Source: Candidatus Obscuribacterales bacterium (lineage in GTDB: Bacteria > Cyanobacteriota > Vampirovibrionia > Obscuribacterales > Obscuribacteraceae). Taken from it: DNA of 64,000 bases. The stretch covers positions 62,001 to 126,000 of the forward strand of contig JAGVKG010000029.1 of assembly GCA_020050685.1 (NCBI GenBank). Direction: 5' to 3'. Made by a program: the position numbers and the translations under genes. The notes beneath the pieces are model-generated. The model did not search any database and was not told the origin of the DNA. It saw only the letters and a program-made list of their open reading frames with translations. Every line of letters starts with the position of its first letter. The first letter of the stretch is position 1. Shown here one piece after another: positions 1-8,655 of the stretch.

Positions 1-1
1 A

Positions 2-340
2 ATCTGCAAAGAATCATTGCCTGATATCACTCGTTGGATTGAACAATACGGACCGAAAGGTTTGAAGGTAATTGCTATTCATATGCCTCGGCAGGAAAGT
101 GATACCAATGTTGAGAAGGTGAAAGAAGCAATTGACGAGTACGAAGTAAAGCAACCTTGTGTTGTCGACAATTGGCATACAATCACCGATGCTTTTGAAA
201 ATAAATATGTGCCGGCTTTCTATATCTTCGACAAGGATTTGAAGCTGCGCCACTTCCAAGCTGGCGAAAAGGCAATCAAAATGGTTGAGCCTGTGCTTGA
301 GCGTCTTTTGGGTGCACAAACAGAAGCAGCACAAACCTAA
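2..340 (+). CDS. Thioredoxin-like/TlpA-type redoxin, C-terminal part
   Basis: The reading frame is open from the window edge, so the N-terminus is missing. The first visible residues are ICKESLPDI. They match the segment just after the second cysteine of a thioredoxin-fold CxxC motif (C-K/R-x-x-x-P). Downstream come the typical strand-helix elements: VIAIHMPR, a helix rich in Glu and Lys, CVVDNWHTITDAF, then VPAFYIFDKD with the cis-Pro-containing loop and final strand. This fits a TlpA/ResA or NHL-type thiol-disulfide oxidoreductase or redoxin. Cellular location cannot be judged without the N-terminus. It ends 52 bases before hemL on the same strand and may share its transcript. Confidence 0.75.
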   Translation: MCKESLPDITRWIEQYGPKGLKVIAIHMPRQESDTNVEKVKEAIDEYEVKQPCVVDNWHTITDAFENKYVPAFYIFDKDLKLRHFQAGEKAIKMVEPVLERLLGAQTEAAQT

Positions 341-392
341 TTGATGCGTCTCGGCGCCGACGCCACCTACTTTCCCCTCTAAAGGTACATAC

Positions 393-1694
393 ATGAGCCA
401 GCCAGTTTTGACCGCCACTAAGTCCGAGCAAGCTTTTGCCAAAGCAGAGAAAGTCATTGCCGGTGGTGTGAACTCACCAGTTAGGGCTTGCAAATCTGTC
501 GGTGCTACGCCAATTTTTATCGATCGAGCCGATGGTCCTTATTTGCACGATATCGACGGCAAGAGCTATATCGATTACGTTGGTTCGTGGGGACCAATGA
601 TTCTTGGGCATTCACATCCAAGAGTTTTGGAAGCCCTTGAGCATGCTATCCAGCATGGTACATCATATGGTGCACCAAGTATTGGCGAAGTTGATCTGGC
701 AGAATTAGTCTGCCGCCTTGTTCCTTCTATGGAAATGGTGCGCATGGTTTGCTCAGGAACCGAAGCTTGTATGTCGGCCATTCGCCTAGCGCGTGCATAT
801 ACCAAGCGCAAAATGGTAATCAAATTTGATGGTTGCTATCACGGTCATGCAGACTCGTTTTTAGTACGCGCCGGCTCAGGACTTGCCACACTAGGCATTG
901 CCAGTTCACCTGGTGTGCCGGAAGAAATTAGCAAGCTTACTTTGTCGCTTCCTTATAACGATCTTGAAGCTGTGAAAAAGGCGTTCGAGAAATTCCCGCA
1001 AGAAATCGCTTGCATTATTGTTGAACCAATTGTCGGTAATTCCGGATTGATTCTGCCGAAGGAAGGCTACCTTGCCGGACTAAGAGAGCTTGCCACCAAA
1101 TATGGTGCCTTGCTTATTTTGGATGAAGTGATGACGGGTTTCCGGGTTTCTGCTGGTGGTGCGCAAAAGCTTTATAACATTACGCCCGATCTGACTTGCC
1201 TAGGCAAAATCATTGGTGGTGGTTTGCCGGTTGGTGCTTATGGCGGGCGCAAAGAAATAATGGAAATGATTGCGCCGCTTGGTCCTGTCTATCAAGCCGG
1301 TACCCTTGCCGGTAATCCACTTTCGATGGCGGCAGGATTGGCTCAGCTTAAGAGCCTCTCGCCCTCTGGCACCTATGAGAAATTAGAATTTCTAACCAAA
1401 CGTTTAGCTGATGGGTTAATTGCCTGCCAAAGCAAAACCAAGGTGCCATTCCAAGTCGTTTCAGTCTGCGGCATGATTTCCGTGTTTTTTACCGACAAAC
1501 CAGTAGTCGATCTTGAATCGGCAATGACCTCAAACACCGAGCGCTTCGGTAAATTCTGGCGCAAGATGATTGATTCGGGAACTTATTGGCCGCCTTCGCA
1601 ATTCGAATCGGCGTTCATTTCTTTGGTGCATTCCAACAGGGATATTGACGAGACAATTAGCGCTTTTGAGCAAGCCGTCTCGCAGTTAGATTAA
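393..1694 (+). CDS. hemL: Glutamate-1-semialdehyde 2,1-aminomutase
   Basis: Converts glutamate-1-semialdehyde to 5-aminolevulinate, the last step of the C5 route to tetrapyrroles; cytosolic and PLP-dependent. The 433-residue length is normal for the family. Visible family marks are the N-terminal GGVNSPVRA, the YIDYVGSWGPMILGHSHP segment, the GTEA(C)MSAIRLAR loop, FDGCYHGHAD, and the PLP-lysine segment CLGKIIGGGLPVGAYGG. C5-type haem synthesis is the rule in Cyanobacteria and their relatives. The ATG at 393 gives a full N-terminus. The next gene lies 100 bases away, so hemL may be transcribed alone or with the redoxin upstream. Confidence 0.97.
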   Translation: MSQPVLTATKSEQAFAKAEKVIAGGVNSPVRACKSVGATPIFIDRADGPYLHDIDGKSYIDYVGSWGPMILGHSHPRVLEALEHAIQHGTSYGAPSIGEVDLAELVCRLVPSMEMVRMVCSGTEACMSAIRLARAYTKRKMVIKFDGCYHGHADSFLVRAGSGLATLGIASSPGVPEEISKLTLSLPYNDLEAVKKAFEKFPQEIACIIVEPIVGNSGLILPKEGYLAGLRELATKYGALLILDEVMTGFRVSAGGAQKLYNITPDLTCLGKIIGGGLPVGAYGGRKEIMEMIAPLGPVYQAGTLAGNPLSMAAGLAQLKSLSPSGTYEKLEFLTKRLADGLIACQSKTKVPFQVVSVCGMISVFFTDKPVVDLESAMTSNTERFGKFWRKMIDSGTYWPPSQFESAFISLVHSNRDIDETISAFEQAVSQLD

Positions 1695-1794
1695 TCTTCG
1701 CCGGCTCATTTGAGCTTAAATCAATCCTATTCTGGGAACAAATATATTGCTAGGTCGACTAAGCAAGTAGTGGGATACTGGCGGAGTCAAATCT

Positions 1795-2625
1795 ATGTTT
1801 TTGAATGGGAATAAGTATTGGCGTTTAGCCAGCCTGGCAGTGGTCATGTTGGTTTCTTGCTCGCCTGCCTACAGCAAAAAGCAGAAGGAAGAAGCAAAGG
1901 CTCAGTCTGCAGCAACTGCTCCTGTGCCGGAGGCGAAATTAGAGCCGGCAGAATGTCAGCCAACTCCAGAGGGTCAGTCATCTTCCGCAGGTCAGTCAAC
2001 TCCCAGTAAGTCCACTTCCGGTCAGACCACGTTTGAGCAAAAGCCTCCGGCAATTGATAACTTTCGTGTCGTGGATTCAGGTTTATTTCGTGGTGCTCAG
2101 CCTGGAGTACTTGATCTAAAGTCACTGAAGGCATCAGGCGTCAAGACTGTGATTAATCTCCGGGCCGACGAAAACATCGATGTTTCTGAGGCCAAGTTTG
2201 CCCGCCAAGCCGGACTGAAATACATAAATATTGCTATGACTGGTGTCAAAGGGCCAACGGAAGGGCAAATCAAACAATTCCTCAAAATCACTCAGGACCC
2301 CGATTTGCGCCCCGTTTATGTCCACTGCCAATATGGTCGTGATCGCACAGGCACCATGGTTGGCTTGTATAGACTTTATGAAAGTGGCTGGGGCTTTGAT
2401 CAAGCCTATCAAGAAATGCTTGATTCCGGTTTTAGACCATTTTTTGCTCAGCTTACTTCCGTCGTCTACGAGCATTCCATGCTGCTCGGCAGAAAGCCGC
2501 AAAGACCATTGGCAGATTATTTAGTGCGCGATATTGAAGCCTGCATGAAAGGCTATCAGCAGACCTTCAAGCAATATCAATCGCAATTCAAAGGCTCGAA
2601 AAAAGGTATCTTGTCGAGATTCTGA
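1795..2625 (+). CDS. Exported lipoprotein with tyrosine/dual-specificity phosphatase fold
   Basis: The N-terminus (residues 1-22) is a lipoprotein signal: positive start, hydrophobic run, then LVSC, so Cys22 would be lipidated. Residues about 28-85 are a low-complexity Lys/Ala/Glu then Ser/Gln/Pro/Thr linker. The phosphatase domain follows, with FRGAQP near 98-103, VINLR near 119-123 and the P-loop HCQYGRDRTG carrying Cys178 and Arg184 (CX5R). This matches plant/fungal-type DSP-like and bacterial tyrosine phosphatase-like proteins that act on phosphotyrosine or phosphoinositides/inositol phosphates. The substrate here is unknown. A surface-attached or periplasmic phosphatase is inferred. It converges with the ComF-like gene, whose stop lies two bases away. 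Confidence 0.85.
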   Translation: MFLNGNKYWRLASLAVVMLVSCSPAYSKKQKEEAKAQSAATAPVPEAKLEPAECQPTPEGQSSSAGQSTPSKSTSGQTTFEQKPPAIDNFRVVDSGLFRGAQPGVLDLKSLKASGVKTVINLRADENIDVSEAKFARQAGLKYINIAMTGVKGPTEGQIKQFLKITQDPDLRPVYVHCQYGRDRTGTMVGLYRLYESGWGFDQAYQEMLDSGFRPFFAQLTSVVYEHSMLLGRKPQRPLADYLVRDIEACMKGYQQTFKQYQSQFKGSKKGILSRF

Positions 2626-2627
2626 TG

Positions 2628-3599
2628 CTAATCCCGAAGAAGCGTGAGATCTCTGGCATTTTTACTTTCTCCTGTGGGCAGGTGTTTCTCTGCTCTGGCA
2701 ATAGTTAGTGCTAATACTTTGGTGGCTCCGCAGCTGTGTACTTCTTTGGCTGCTGCGGCTAGGGTTGAACCGGAAGTGTAAATGTCGTCTATTAGGACAA
2801 CGACTTTGTCTCTGATTTCATCGGCATTGCCTCTGAACGCAGACTGTAGATTGTCTTGTCTTTCTGCGCGCGAAAGTCCAAATTGCGGTTTGGTTTCTTT
2901 GATGCGCGTGAGGGCGTGGGTGTATTTCACATGCAAGTGCTGAGCGGCATGGCGACATATTAGTTCGGCTTGATTGTATCCACGACTGGCTAGGCGTTTT
3001 TTGCTCAATGGAATCGGGATGAGAACCACGTCGCGCTCTGCAATCATTGGTAGGATCATCGGCCAAGCGTGAACTATCAAATGGCTCAAATCGTGAGCCA
3101 ATACCGGATCGTTTTGATATTTCAGTCTGTGGATCAAATCTCGAATTGCACCGGAATAGGTGACGCAGCTGGCAATATTGATGCCATATGAATTATCAAT
3201 TGCCAGCCATTCACTGACAGGTTTGTAAATGATCTTTGATGTCCAACATTGTTTACATAGGGTTTTGAGCTGTGGTTTATGATCTGACTTTCCAATAAAT
3301 TGAAAGCAGATTCGGCATGGCTCCATACAAAATGTGTCTAGGATTATCTCGAGAAGTTTGCCTATCAAATGCCACATGTAGAGACAAATTTTGCGCGTGC
3401 GATTTTCTCTGCCCCAGACTTGGTGATACCAGGATGCCGTAAAGCAGAAAATCTGCTCAGCGTGATTCCATAGACGCAAGCGTAATAGCTCAAGTGACTT
3501 TAGCTGTTTCAAGATGCACCTCCAAAATTTCCCAGAAATTCTCACGAAATCAAACGCAATCCACGCAAACGCAATCCAGACAAAAACCAGCCATATCAT
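2628..3599 (-). CDS. ComF family phosphoribosyltransferase-like protein
   Basis: The C-terminal half is a type I PRTase domain: VVVLIDDIYTSGSTLAAA is the PRPP-binding loop and RGYNQAELICRHAA is the ComF signature near residue 205. Before it sits a Cys4 zinc-ribbon (CRIC ... CKQC) that ComF proteins carry at the N-terminus. The ~75 residues ahead of the ribbon are unusual (very hydrophobic, Trp-rich start), so the true start may be an internal ATG near 3377 (MWHLIGKLLEI). ComF proteins are linked to DNA uptake in naturally competent bacteria; some have other uses. No other competence gene is nearby. It is convergent with the phosphatase-like gene. Confidence 0.85.
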   Translation of the reverse strand: MIWLVFVWIAFAWIAFDFVRISGKFWRCILKQLKSLELLRLRLWNHAEQIFCFTASWYHQVWGRENRTRKICLYMWHLIGKLLEIILDTFCMEPCRICFQFIGKSDHKPQLKTLCKQCWTSKIIYKPVSEWLAIDNSYGINIASCVTYSGAIRDLIHRLKYQNDPVLAHDLSHLIVHAWPMILPMIAERDVVLIPIPLSKKRLASRGYNQAELICRHAAQHLHVKYTHALTRIKETKPQFGLSRAERQDNLQSAFRGNADEIRDKVVVLIDDIYTSGSTLAAAAKEVHSCGATKVLALTIARAEKHLPTGESKNARDLTLLRD

Positions 3600-3730
3600 T
3601 GGCTACGATTTCCGCTTGATGTCAGGCAGTAAGAATTCTTCCGCCGGTTTTTATGATGGTCTCCATATATAAAGACGTTCGAGGGTGCAAAAAAGTTCAA
3701 TGGAAAAACATAAAATTTTCGATTGCCCTC

Positions 3731-3736
3731 TATAAT
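3731..3736 (+). promoter_or_regulatory. Candidate -10 box (TATAAT)
   Basis: A perfect TATAAT lies 27 bases before the preferred start of the PLP lyase gene. No good TTGACA-like -35 is present 16-18 bases upstream, where the DNA is A-rich, so this is a partial promoter call. A start of transcription near 3743 would leave a short leader that still contains the AAAGGA ribosome-binding site at 3750-3755. Confidence 0.4.
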
Positions 3737-3763
3737 CGATAAAAATTGCAAAGGATGCCTGTT

Positions 3764-5026
3764 GTGAAGAAGTTGTTTGATGCCACGGAATTAATTGCTG
3801 AAGCGGAAAAGTCTTTGGCTTGCGCAAGAGCCGAGATGGACGAGATTGCTTTCGTCAATCAAAAGCGAGTGCTTGAGGCATTTCACAAACATCGTTTGTG
3901 CGAAGAATACTTTGTCGAAAAAACCGGCTACGGCATAAACGATAAAGCGCGTGAAGTGATCGACGAGATTTTTGCCGATGTTTTCCAGGCAGAGGCGTGT
4001 GCTGTGCGCATGCAATTAGTCTCGGGCACACATGCGCTTGCTTGTGCGCTCTTCGGCAATCTCAAGCAAGGACAATCGCTGGTTAGCGTCACCGGTGCCC
4101 CTTATGACACGCTGCAGGAAGTGATTGGCATAACGGGAGAATCAACGGGATCGCTGAAAGCACTAGGAGTTAATTACGTTGAAATTGATCTGATTGCCCA
4201 AGACGAAAAGGCAAGAAGAAGTGAACTTGAGAAAATCGCCAAGAGCGCGAGTCCCGTTTTTTATATTCAAAAGTCGCGCGGCTATTCTTTTGATCGACAG
4301 TCGCTTTCCAATCAGCAGATCTCAGAGCTAATTAAATTGATGCGCGCGATCCATCCAGGTTGCAAAGTGCTGGTGGACAACTGTTATGGTGAATTTGTCG
4401 AGGAATGCGAACCAACAGCCTTGGGTGCCGATCTAGTTGCTGGCTCTTTGATCAAAAATCCTGGTGGTGGCCTGGCGATTTCCGGCGGATACATTGCCGG
4501 CAAGAAGGCCTGTGTTGAGGCAGCGCTTGATCGCTTGACTGCTCCAGGCATTGGCGGACATTTAGGTCTTTTGTACAACCAGAATCGTTTACTTCTACAA
4601 GGATTGTTTGTGGCCCCAGGCATTGTCAGTCAAGCGGTGCAAGGTGCACAACTGATCGCCTATGTGTTTGAAAAGTTGGGCATGGAAGTTAGCCCAGGAC
4701 CATTTGACAAGCGGTCGGACATTATTCAGGCAATTCGTTTTGGTAAAGCCGAGCCCTTAATCAATTTTTGCCGGGCAATACAGCGATTCTCTCCTGTCAA
4801 TTCTCATGTCTTGCCTGAACCCTCGTCCATGCCTGGCTATCAACATCAAGTGATTATGGCTGGCGGTACTTTTGTTTCTGGCTCGACCATTGAGCTTTCC
4901 GCCGATGGACCGATTCGGCCGCCTTATGCTGCATACTTGCAAGGAGGATTGAGCCTGATGCATGTAAAGTGCACATTGGCTGGTGCCTTGGAAGCCTCAA
5001 ATTCCGGACAATTTCCTTTCTTTTGA
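3764..5026 (+). CDS. Methionine gamma-lyase/aluminium-resistance family PLP protein
   Basis: A PLP fold-type I protein of about 420 residues that resembles the so-called aluminium-resistance or methionine gamma-lyase family (YnbB-like). Visible features are GYGINDKAREVIDEIFADVF, the substrate/cofactor loop LVSGTHALACALFG, IQKSRGYSF, LVDNCYGEFVE, and the lysine segment GSLIKNPGGGLAISGGYIAG. The protein is cytosolic and its true substrate is not known for most members. The frame also offers TTG at 3746 and ATG at 3755. GTG at 3764 is preferred because AAAGGA at 3750-3755 is then correctly spaced (8 bases). It is followed after 94 bases by prs on the same strand. Confidence 0.88.
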   Translation: MKKLFDATELIAEAEKSLACARAEMDEIAFVNQKRVLEAFHKHRLCEEYFVEKTGYGINDKAREVIDEIFADVFQAEACAVRMQLVSGTHALACALFGNLKQGQSLVSVTGAPYDTLQEVIGITGESTGSLKALGVNYVEIDLIAQDEKARRSELEKIAKSASPVFYIQKSRGYSFDRQSLSNQQISELIKLMRAIHPGCKVLVDNCYGEFVEECEPTALGADLVAGSLIKNPGGGLAISGGYIAGKKACVEAALDRLTAPGIGGHLGLLYNQNRLLLQGLFVAPGIVSQAVQGAQLIAYVFEKLGMEVSPGPFDKRSDIIQAIRFGKAEPLINFCRAIQRFSPVNSHVLPEPSSMPGYQHQVIMAGGTFVSGSTIELSADGPIRPPYAAYLQGGLSLMHVKCTLAGALEASNSGQFPFF

Positions 5027-5120
5027 GTTTGGTAACGAAGATTAACTAAGTCGCTTTCCCAATTCCCCGAATATTCTTTACAATGAACTTGTTTCACGCA
5101 CGTTTAGCGAGGGAAGGATC

Positions 5121-6113
5121 TTGGTCGCCGAGATGACATCTACCAGGCATTTGATAAATGCTACTGATAAGAGCAAACTAAAGATTCTCTCCGGTACTGC
5201 TAATCCGGAGTTGGCCAAAGAAATTGCCGACTACCTTGAGATGGATTTGGCCAATGTGCGCATTTCGCCATTCTCTGATGGTGAGATTTACGTGCAGTTG
5301 CAAGAGTCGGTTCGTGGAGTTGATTGTTTTGTGATTCAATCCACTTGCAGCCCGGTCAACGAAAATCTGATGGAGCTTTTGATTTTGCTGGATGCTTTGA
5401 AGAGAGCATCGGCAGGACGCATTACTGTGGTGATGCCATATTTTGGTTATGCCAGACAAGATAGAAAAGCTGCTGGTCGCGAAGCAATTACAGCAAAGTT
5501 GGTGGCAGATCTTTTGACCACTGCAGGTGCTGAGAGAGTGGTGGCACTCGATTTGCATGCTCCGCAGATTATGGGCTTCTTCAACATTCTTGTTGATCAC
5601 TTGTATGCCAGCCCGGTTTTGCTGGAATACATTCGTAACCTTGGTCATGAAGACATCGTGATTGTCAGCCCGGACGTCGGTGGCGTGGCTCGTGCACGTG
5701 CTTTTGCGAAAAAGCTTAACGATGCACCAATTGCGATTATCGACAAACGCCGTAACCCACAAATTCAAAACATGGCTGAAGTCTTGAGTGTGGTCGGTGA
5801 AGTTAAGGGCAAAGTGGCAATTATGGTCGATGACATGATTGACACTGGTGGCACAATAACCAAAGGTGCAGAACTCTTGGTAAAAGAAGGCGTGAAAGCC
5901 GTTTACGCTTGCTGCACACATGGTGTGCTTTCTGGTCCTGCCATGAAGCGCATTGATGACTCGCCAATTGAAAAACTTGTGGTTACCAATTCCATACCGC
6001 ACGACGGCAAGAACTCATCTAAAAAAATCGTTCAACTTTCCGTGGCTAAGTTACTGGGCGAGGCCATTGCTCGCATTCACGACGATTCATCCGTCTCGGA
6101 ATTATTCGAGTAG
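5121..6113 (+). CDS. prs: Ribose-phosphate pyrophosphokinase (PRPP synthase)
   Basis: Makes PRPP from ribose-5-phosphate and ATP for nucleotide, His, Trp and NAD synthesis. The 330-residue protein shows the class I pattern throughout: [59 protein letters not shown], the [11 protein letters not shown] metal/ribose region, [15 protein letters not shown], and the PRPP loop [11 protein letters not shown]. The frame opens with TTG at 5121, just behind GGGAAGGA; ATG at 5133 is an alternative that removes four residues. No unusual residue was seen. PRPP is also the partner of quinolinate in NAD synthesis, which the kynurenine pathway could feed, but linkage to that pathway is not implied. Confidence 0.97.
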   Translation: MVAEMTSTRHLINATDKSKLKILSGTANPELAKEIADYLEMDLANVRISPFSDGEIYVQLQESVRGVDCFVIQSTCSPVNENLMELLILLDALKRASAGRITVVMPYFGYARQDRKAAGREAITAKLVADLLTTAGAERVVALDLHAPQIMGFFNILVDHLYASPVLLEYIRNLGHEDIVIVSPDVGGVARARAFAKKLNDAPIAIIDKRRNPQIQNMAEVLSVVGEVKGKVAIMVDDMIDTGGTITKGAELLVKEGVKAVYACCTHGVLSGPAMKRIDDSPIEKLVVTNSIPHDGKNSSKKIVQLSVAKLLGEAIARIHDDSSVSELFE

Positions 6114-6143
6114 ATACAGATTTTAGCAACATGGATTTTGTAG

Positions 6144-6162
6144 GGGCGGGGTTTCCCCGCCC
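6144..6162. repeat. Perfect GC-rich hairpin between prs and MBL gene
   Basis: An 8-bp perfect stem (GGGCGGGG / CCCCGCCC) with a TTT loop lies 30 bases after the prs stop. No T-run follows, so it is a poor intrinsic terminator. The sequence resembles short GC-palindromes that recur in many bacterial genomes as mobile or repetitive extragenic elements. Only one copy is seen in this window. Confidence 0.6.
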
Positions 6163-6206
6163 ACAACTAGCCAAGGCGCGCCAATGATCCGAGTTACGAG
6201 GTAAGC

Positions 6207-6836
6207 ATGCTATTAAACTCATTTCCTGTTGGTCCGTTGCAGTGCAACTGCTCAATCATCGTCTGTCCGGAAACCAAGGAAGCCGCCATTGTTGATCCGG
6301 GCGGAGACGCTGAAGACATCATCAAGCAAGCAGAAGATGCCGGTCTTAAGATCAAATATTTGTTGCACACGCATGCGCATTTTGATCATGTGCTGGGATC
6401 TGCAGAAGTGAAAAAGGCAACCGGTGCAAAAATCTTGTTGCATAGTGGTGACAAATTCCTCTACGACAATCTTGCTCAACAATGCAAACTGTTTGGATTC
6501 TCTGCCGGCGAAACTTTACCTGTAGATGATTGGATAGAAGATGATCAAGAAATTGTGATCGGCAAAATCAAATTGAAAGTTATTCATACTCCAGGACATA
6601 CACCAGGCTCCTTGAGTTTTTCCTTGGCTGATAAGGAAAGTATATTATTTTCTGGTGACACGCTATTCCATCGTTCCATTGGCCGAACAGATCTCTGGGG
6701 CGGTGATTACGATCAGATAATCAAATCCATTTCCGACAAACTGTTCACCTTAGATGATTCCACAAGAGTGATACCAGGTCACGGCCCGGACACAGACATT
6801 TGGCATGAGAAAAAGGAAAATCCCTTTTTGTCTTAA
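6207..6836 (+). CDS. MBL-fold metallo-hydrolase (glyoxalase II-like)
   Basis: A 209-residue metallo-beta-lactamase-fold hydrolase. The zinc motif HTHAHFDHVLG spans residues 54-64 (HxHxDH = H56, H58, D60, H61). Further ligands are visible in HTPGHTPGSLSF, FSGDTLFHRSIGRTDL and the C-terminal VIPGHGPDTDI. The arrangement and length match the widespread small hydroxyacylglutathione-hydrolase-like group (YcbL type) that hydrolyses thioesters such as S-lactoylglutathione. The exact thiol partner in this organism is unknown. The protein is cytosolic with no signal peptide. It converges with the 601-residue gene of the next locus, with four bases between stops. Confidence 0.92.
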   Translation: MLLNSFPVGPLQCNCSIIVCPETKEAAIVDPGGDAEDIIKQAEDAGLKIKYLLHTHAHFDHVLGSAEVKKATGAKILLHSGDKFLYDNLAQQCKLFGFSAGETLPVDDWIEDDQEIVIGKIKLKVIHTPGHTPGSLSFSLADKESILFSGDTLFHRSIGRTDLWGGDYDQIIKSISDKLFTLDDSTRVIPGHGPDTDIWHEKKENPFLS

Positions 6837-6840
6837 GGTG

Positions 6841-8646
6841 TTATTCCATTCTGTTGAAGACTAATTTTCTTGCTACAGCGATGATTTCTCTGAAGTGAAA
6901 AGTTTTGGAAACATCATCGTCTAACTTGCAGTGCCGTAGTACGCCTTTGTCATCCTTGAATGATAGTTCAAAAGGTTTACCTTTGGGAAACTCAATGTGT
7001 ACTATGCCTGAGGCTCTTTTCGGATCTGTCTTTATTATGAAATGATCGTGTTTTAGTTCAGCATCAATAAGACCAACCGTATCCATTTCTTTCTGGTTAG
7101 GTAGTTTCGCCAATCGCTCGGGACTGATGGGAGCCTTTTCATCGTAAGGCACCATTTCCTTTCCGGTCTTGGGGACTTCCGATTTCGGAGCCGCTTTTGG
7201 TGCTTGCTTGGCAGCTTGTTTTGCTAGTGCGGAGGCCTTGGTCTCTGCAAAAAGTTGCTCCTGATTTATATCAGGATCGTCTTTAGCTTTTCTAGGCTTG
7301 AATGACCCTCTATCGAACTGTTTGCCAGGCGCTTGATCTCCAGGTCTCGCAGGATAAACCTCTGTGTCACGCATAGTCTTAGGATCAAATTCCATGTACT
7401 TCCCATCTTTGTTGACATACCTGGCACGACCAGTAGGATCTTTTATGATCGGCGGATTATTATCGTGTGTTGTCGTTTTGACGCCGTCAGGCGATTCATG
7501 CAGAACCCTTGCTTGCGGTCCAGGACTTTTGGTCGGTCCTGTAGTACGCAGCGAATAATCCTGTCCTGGCCTGTGAGTTGTCTTGCCAGTTGCCTGTGAT
7601 TCAGTCCAATAATAGTCTTCTAAATCAGTTCGCACCGTTTTGCCGTCAGGTGTTCTTATAGTAACTTCGCCAGCCTTGCCTCTCTGAGGATGAAATTCAA
7701 CAACGTGACCATCCGGATAAGTGGTTTGATTACCACCATCGGCTCGCATTCTAGTCACGGGCTCTGTTTGAACCGGGATCGGTTCAACCGGGATCGGTTC
7801 AACAGGAAGCCGCGGTTTTGTAAGCGCATTCGTAAGTGCAATCTGGCCAACTCTAGCGCTCGCACCCATAAAGCCGGCGCCAGCCACCACGTAGGTATGA
7901 GCCATATCTTTGCCAACGCCATAGCCGGCAAGCTGTTTTGCCTGCTTGCAAATCTCGAAGTAATCGGTAGACTTGGCATTCCATATATCACTGGTAATTT
8001 GCGGTAGCATCTTGTTGCGTTCAGCGTATTTTGAGTTTAGTGTTTGATCTCCTGCAACACAGAGGGTCCCGCCTACACCCAAAGTGGTTGCTACCGCTGG
8101 GTTTAGGAAAGTAGCGCCATATCCAAGAAGAGCACTCACTCCAATTTCGGCACCTGTCCCTGGCAAATTCTCCTTGTTGAACATCTTTTGAAATGTGACT
8201 GCCATAGGAAGACCAATACCTAGACTGCCAACCATTACTGCGCGTCCAGCTTTTTCAGTTATGCCGGGAAACTGTTGTTCAAAAGAATAGGCAGGGGTAA
8301 ATAAAGAACCTATAGCCTTTGCCGGATCTTTGGGAGATAGCTTTCCGATTCCCTCTCCGTGCAATTCTCTTGCTTTTTCATTTATCTTTGGAGTCAACAA
8401 AGCCATGCCGAGAGCTCCAAGGGCTATTTTTTGAGTTATCTCTTTTTCTTCCTGCGCGAGCTTGGCAGCTTCCTTGGATGCTTGTTTTTGTGCCTCTGTA
8501 ACTTCATGCAACCCTTTGTTTGACGCCCGTGCGACGGCCTTATCAGAGCTTGCGAGCTGAGTCATTTCTACTGGCTTGTCACCTGAGGGCGATTTGCTCT
8601 TTTGCTTTTGGGAATCTGTATGGTCTGCCAACTGCCTGGTCTCCAA
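6841..8646 (-). CDS. Unrecognised modular protein: hydrophobic block plus YPDG block (601 aa)
   Basis: I do not recognise a named family. Residues 1-65 are polar and charged (DSQKQ, Lys/Glu/Ala-rich helix). Residues about 72-277 form a Gly/Ala-rich block with several hydrophobic stretches (ALGALGMALLTP, MVGSLGIGLPMAV, ALLGYGATF, ATTLGVGGTLCVAG). A short duplicated Pro-Ile-Pro linker near 280-290 comes from a 15-bp tandem repeat. Then comes a YPDG block near 310 (TTYPDGHVVEF, VTIRTPDGKTVR, WTESQATGKTT), and a charged C-terminus with a compact last ~90 residues. The hydrophobic and YPDG blocks are clearly homologous to those of the 746-residue protein two genes upstream. There is no signal peptide. 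Last gene of a three-gene operon, 9 bases behind the 552-residue gene. Function unknown. Confidence 0.8.
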   Translation of the reverse strand: METRQLADHTDSQKQKSKSPSGDKPVEMTQLASSDKAVARASNKGLHEVTEAQKQASKEAAKLAQEEKEITQKIALGALGMALLTPKINEKARELHGEGIGKLSPKDPAKAIGSLFTPAYSFEQQFPGITEKAGRAVMVGSLGIGLPMAVTFQKMFNKENLPGTGAEIGVSALLGYGATFLNPAVATTLGVGGTLCVAGDQTLNSKYAERNKMLPQITSDIWNAKSTDYFEICKQAKQLAGYGVGKDMAHTYVVAGAGFMGASARVGQIALTNALTKPRLPVEPIPVEPIPVQTEPVTRMRADGGNQTTYPDGHVVEFHPQRGKAGEVTIRTPDGKTVRTDLEDYYWTESQATGKTTHRPGQDYSLRTTGPTKSPGPQARVLHESPDGVKTTTHDNNPPIIKDPTGRARYVNKDGKYMEFDPKTMRDTEVYPARPGDQAPGKQFDRGSFKPRKAKDDPDINQEQLFAETKASALAKQAAKQAPKAAPKSEVPKTGKEMVPYDEKAPISPERLAKLPNQKEMDTVGLIDAELKHDHFIIKTDPKRASGIVHIEFPKGKPFELSFKDDKGVLRHCKLDDDVSKTFHFREIIAVARKLVFNRME

Positions 8647-8655
8647 ATAATCTTG

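Noticed and set aside
14-493. 159-codon minus frame spanning the redoxin fragment and hemL start
   Set aside because: Antisense to two clearly recognisable genes.
2134-2502. Minus frame opposite the phosphatase domain
   Set aside because: Shadow of the CX5R phosphatase gene; no family resemblance.
5178-6002. 274-codon open frame on the minus strand
   Set aside because: It lies wholly antisense to prs, which is a strong, complete gene. The His/Cys/Asn-rich translation has no domain sense.
6144-6162. Intrinsic terminator for prs
   Set aside because: The stem is perfect, but no T-run follows on either strand, so I list it as a palindrome only.
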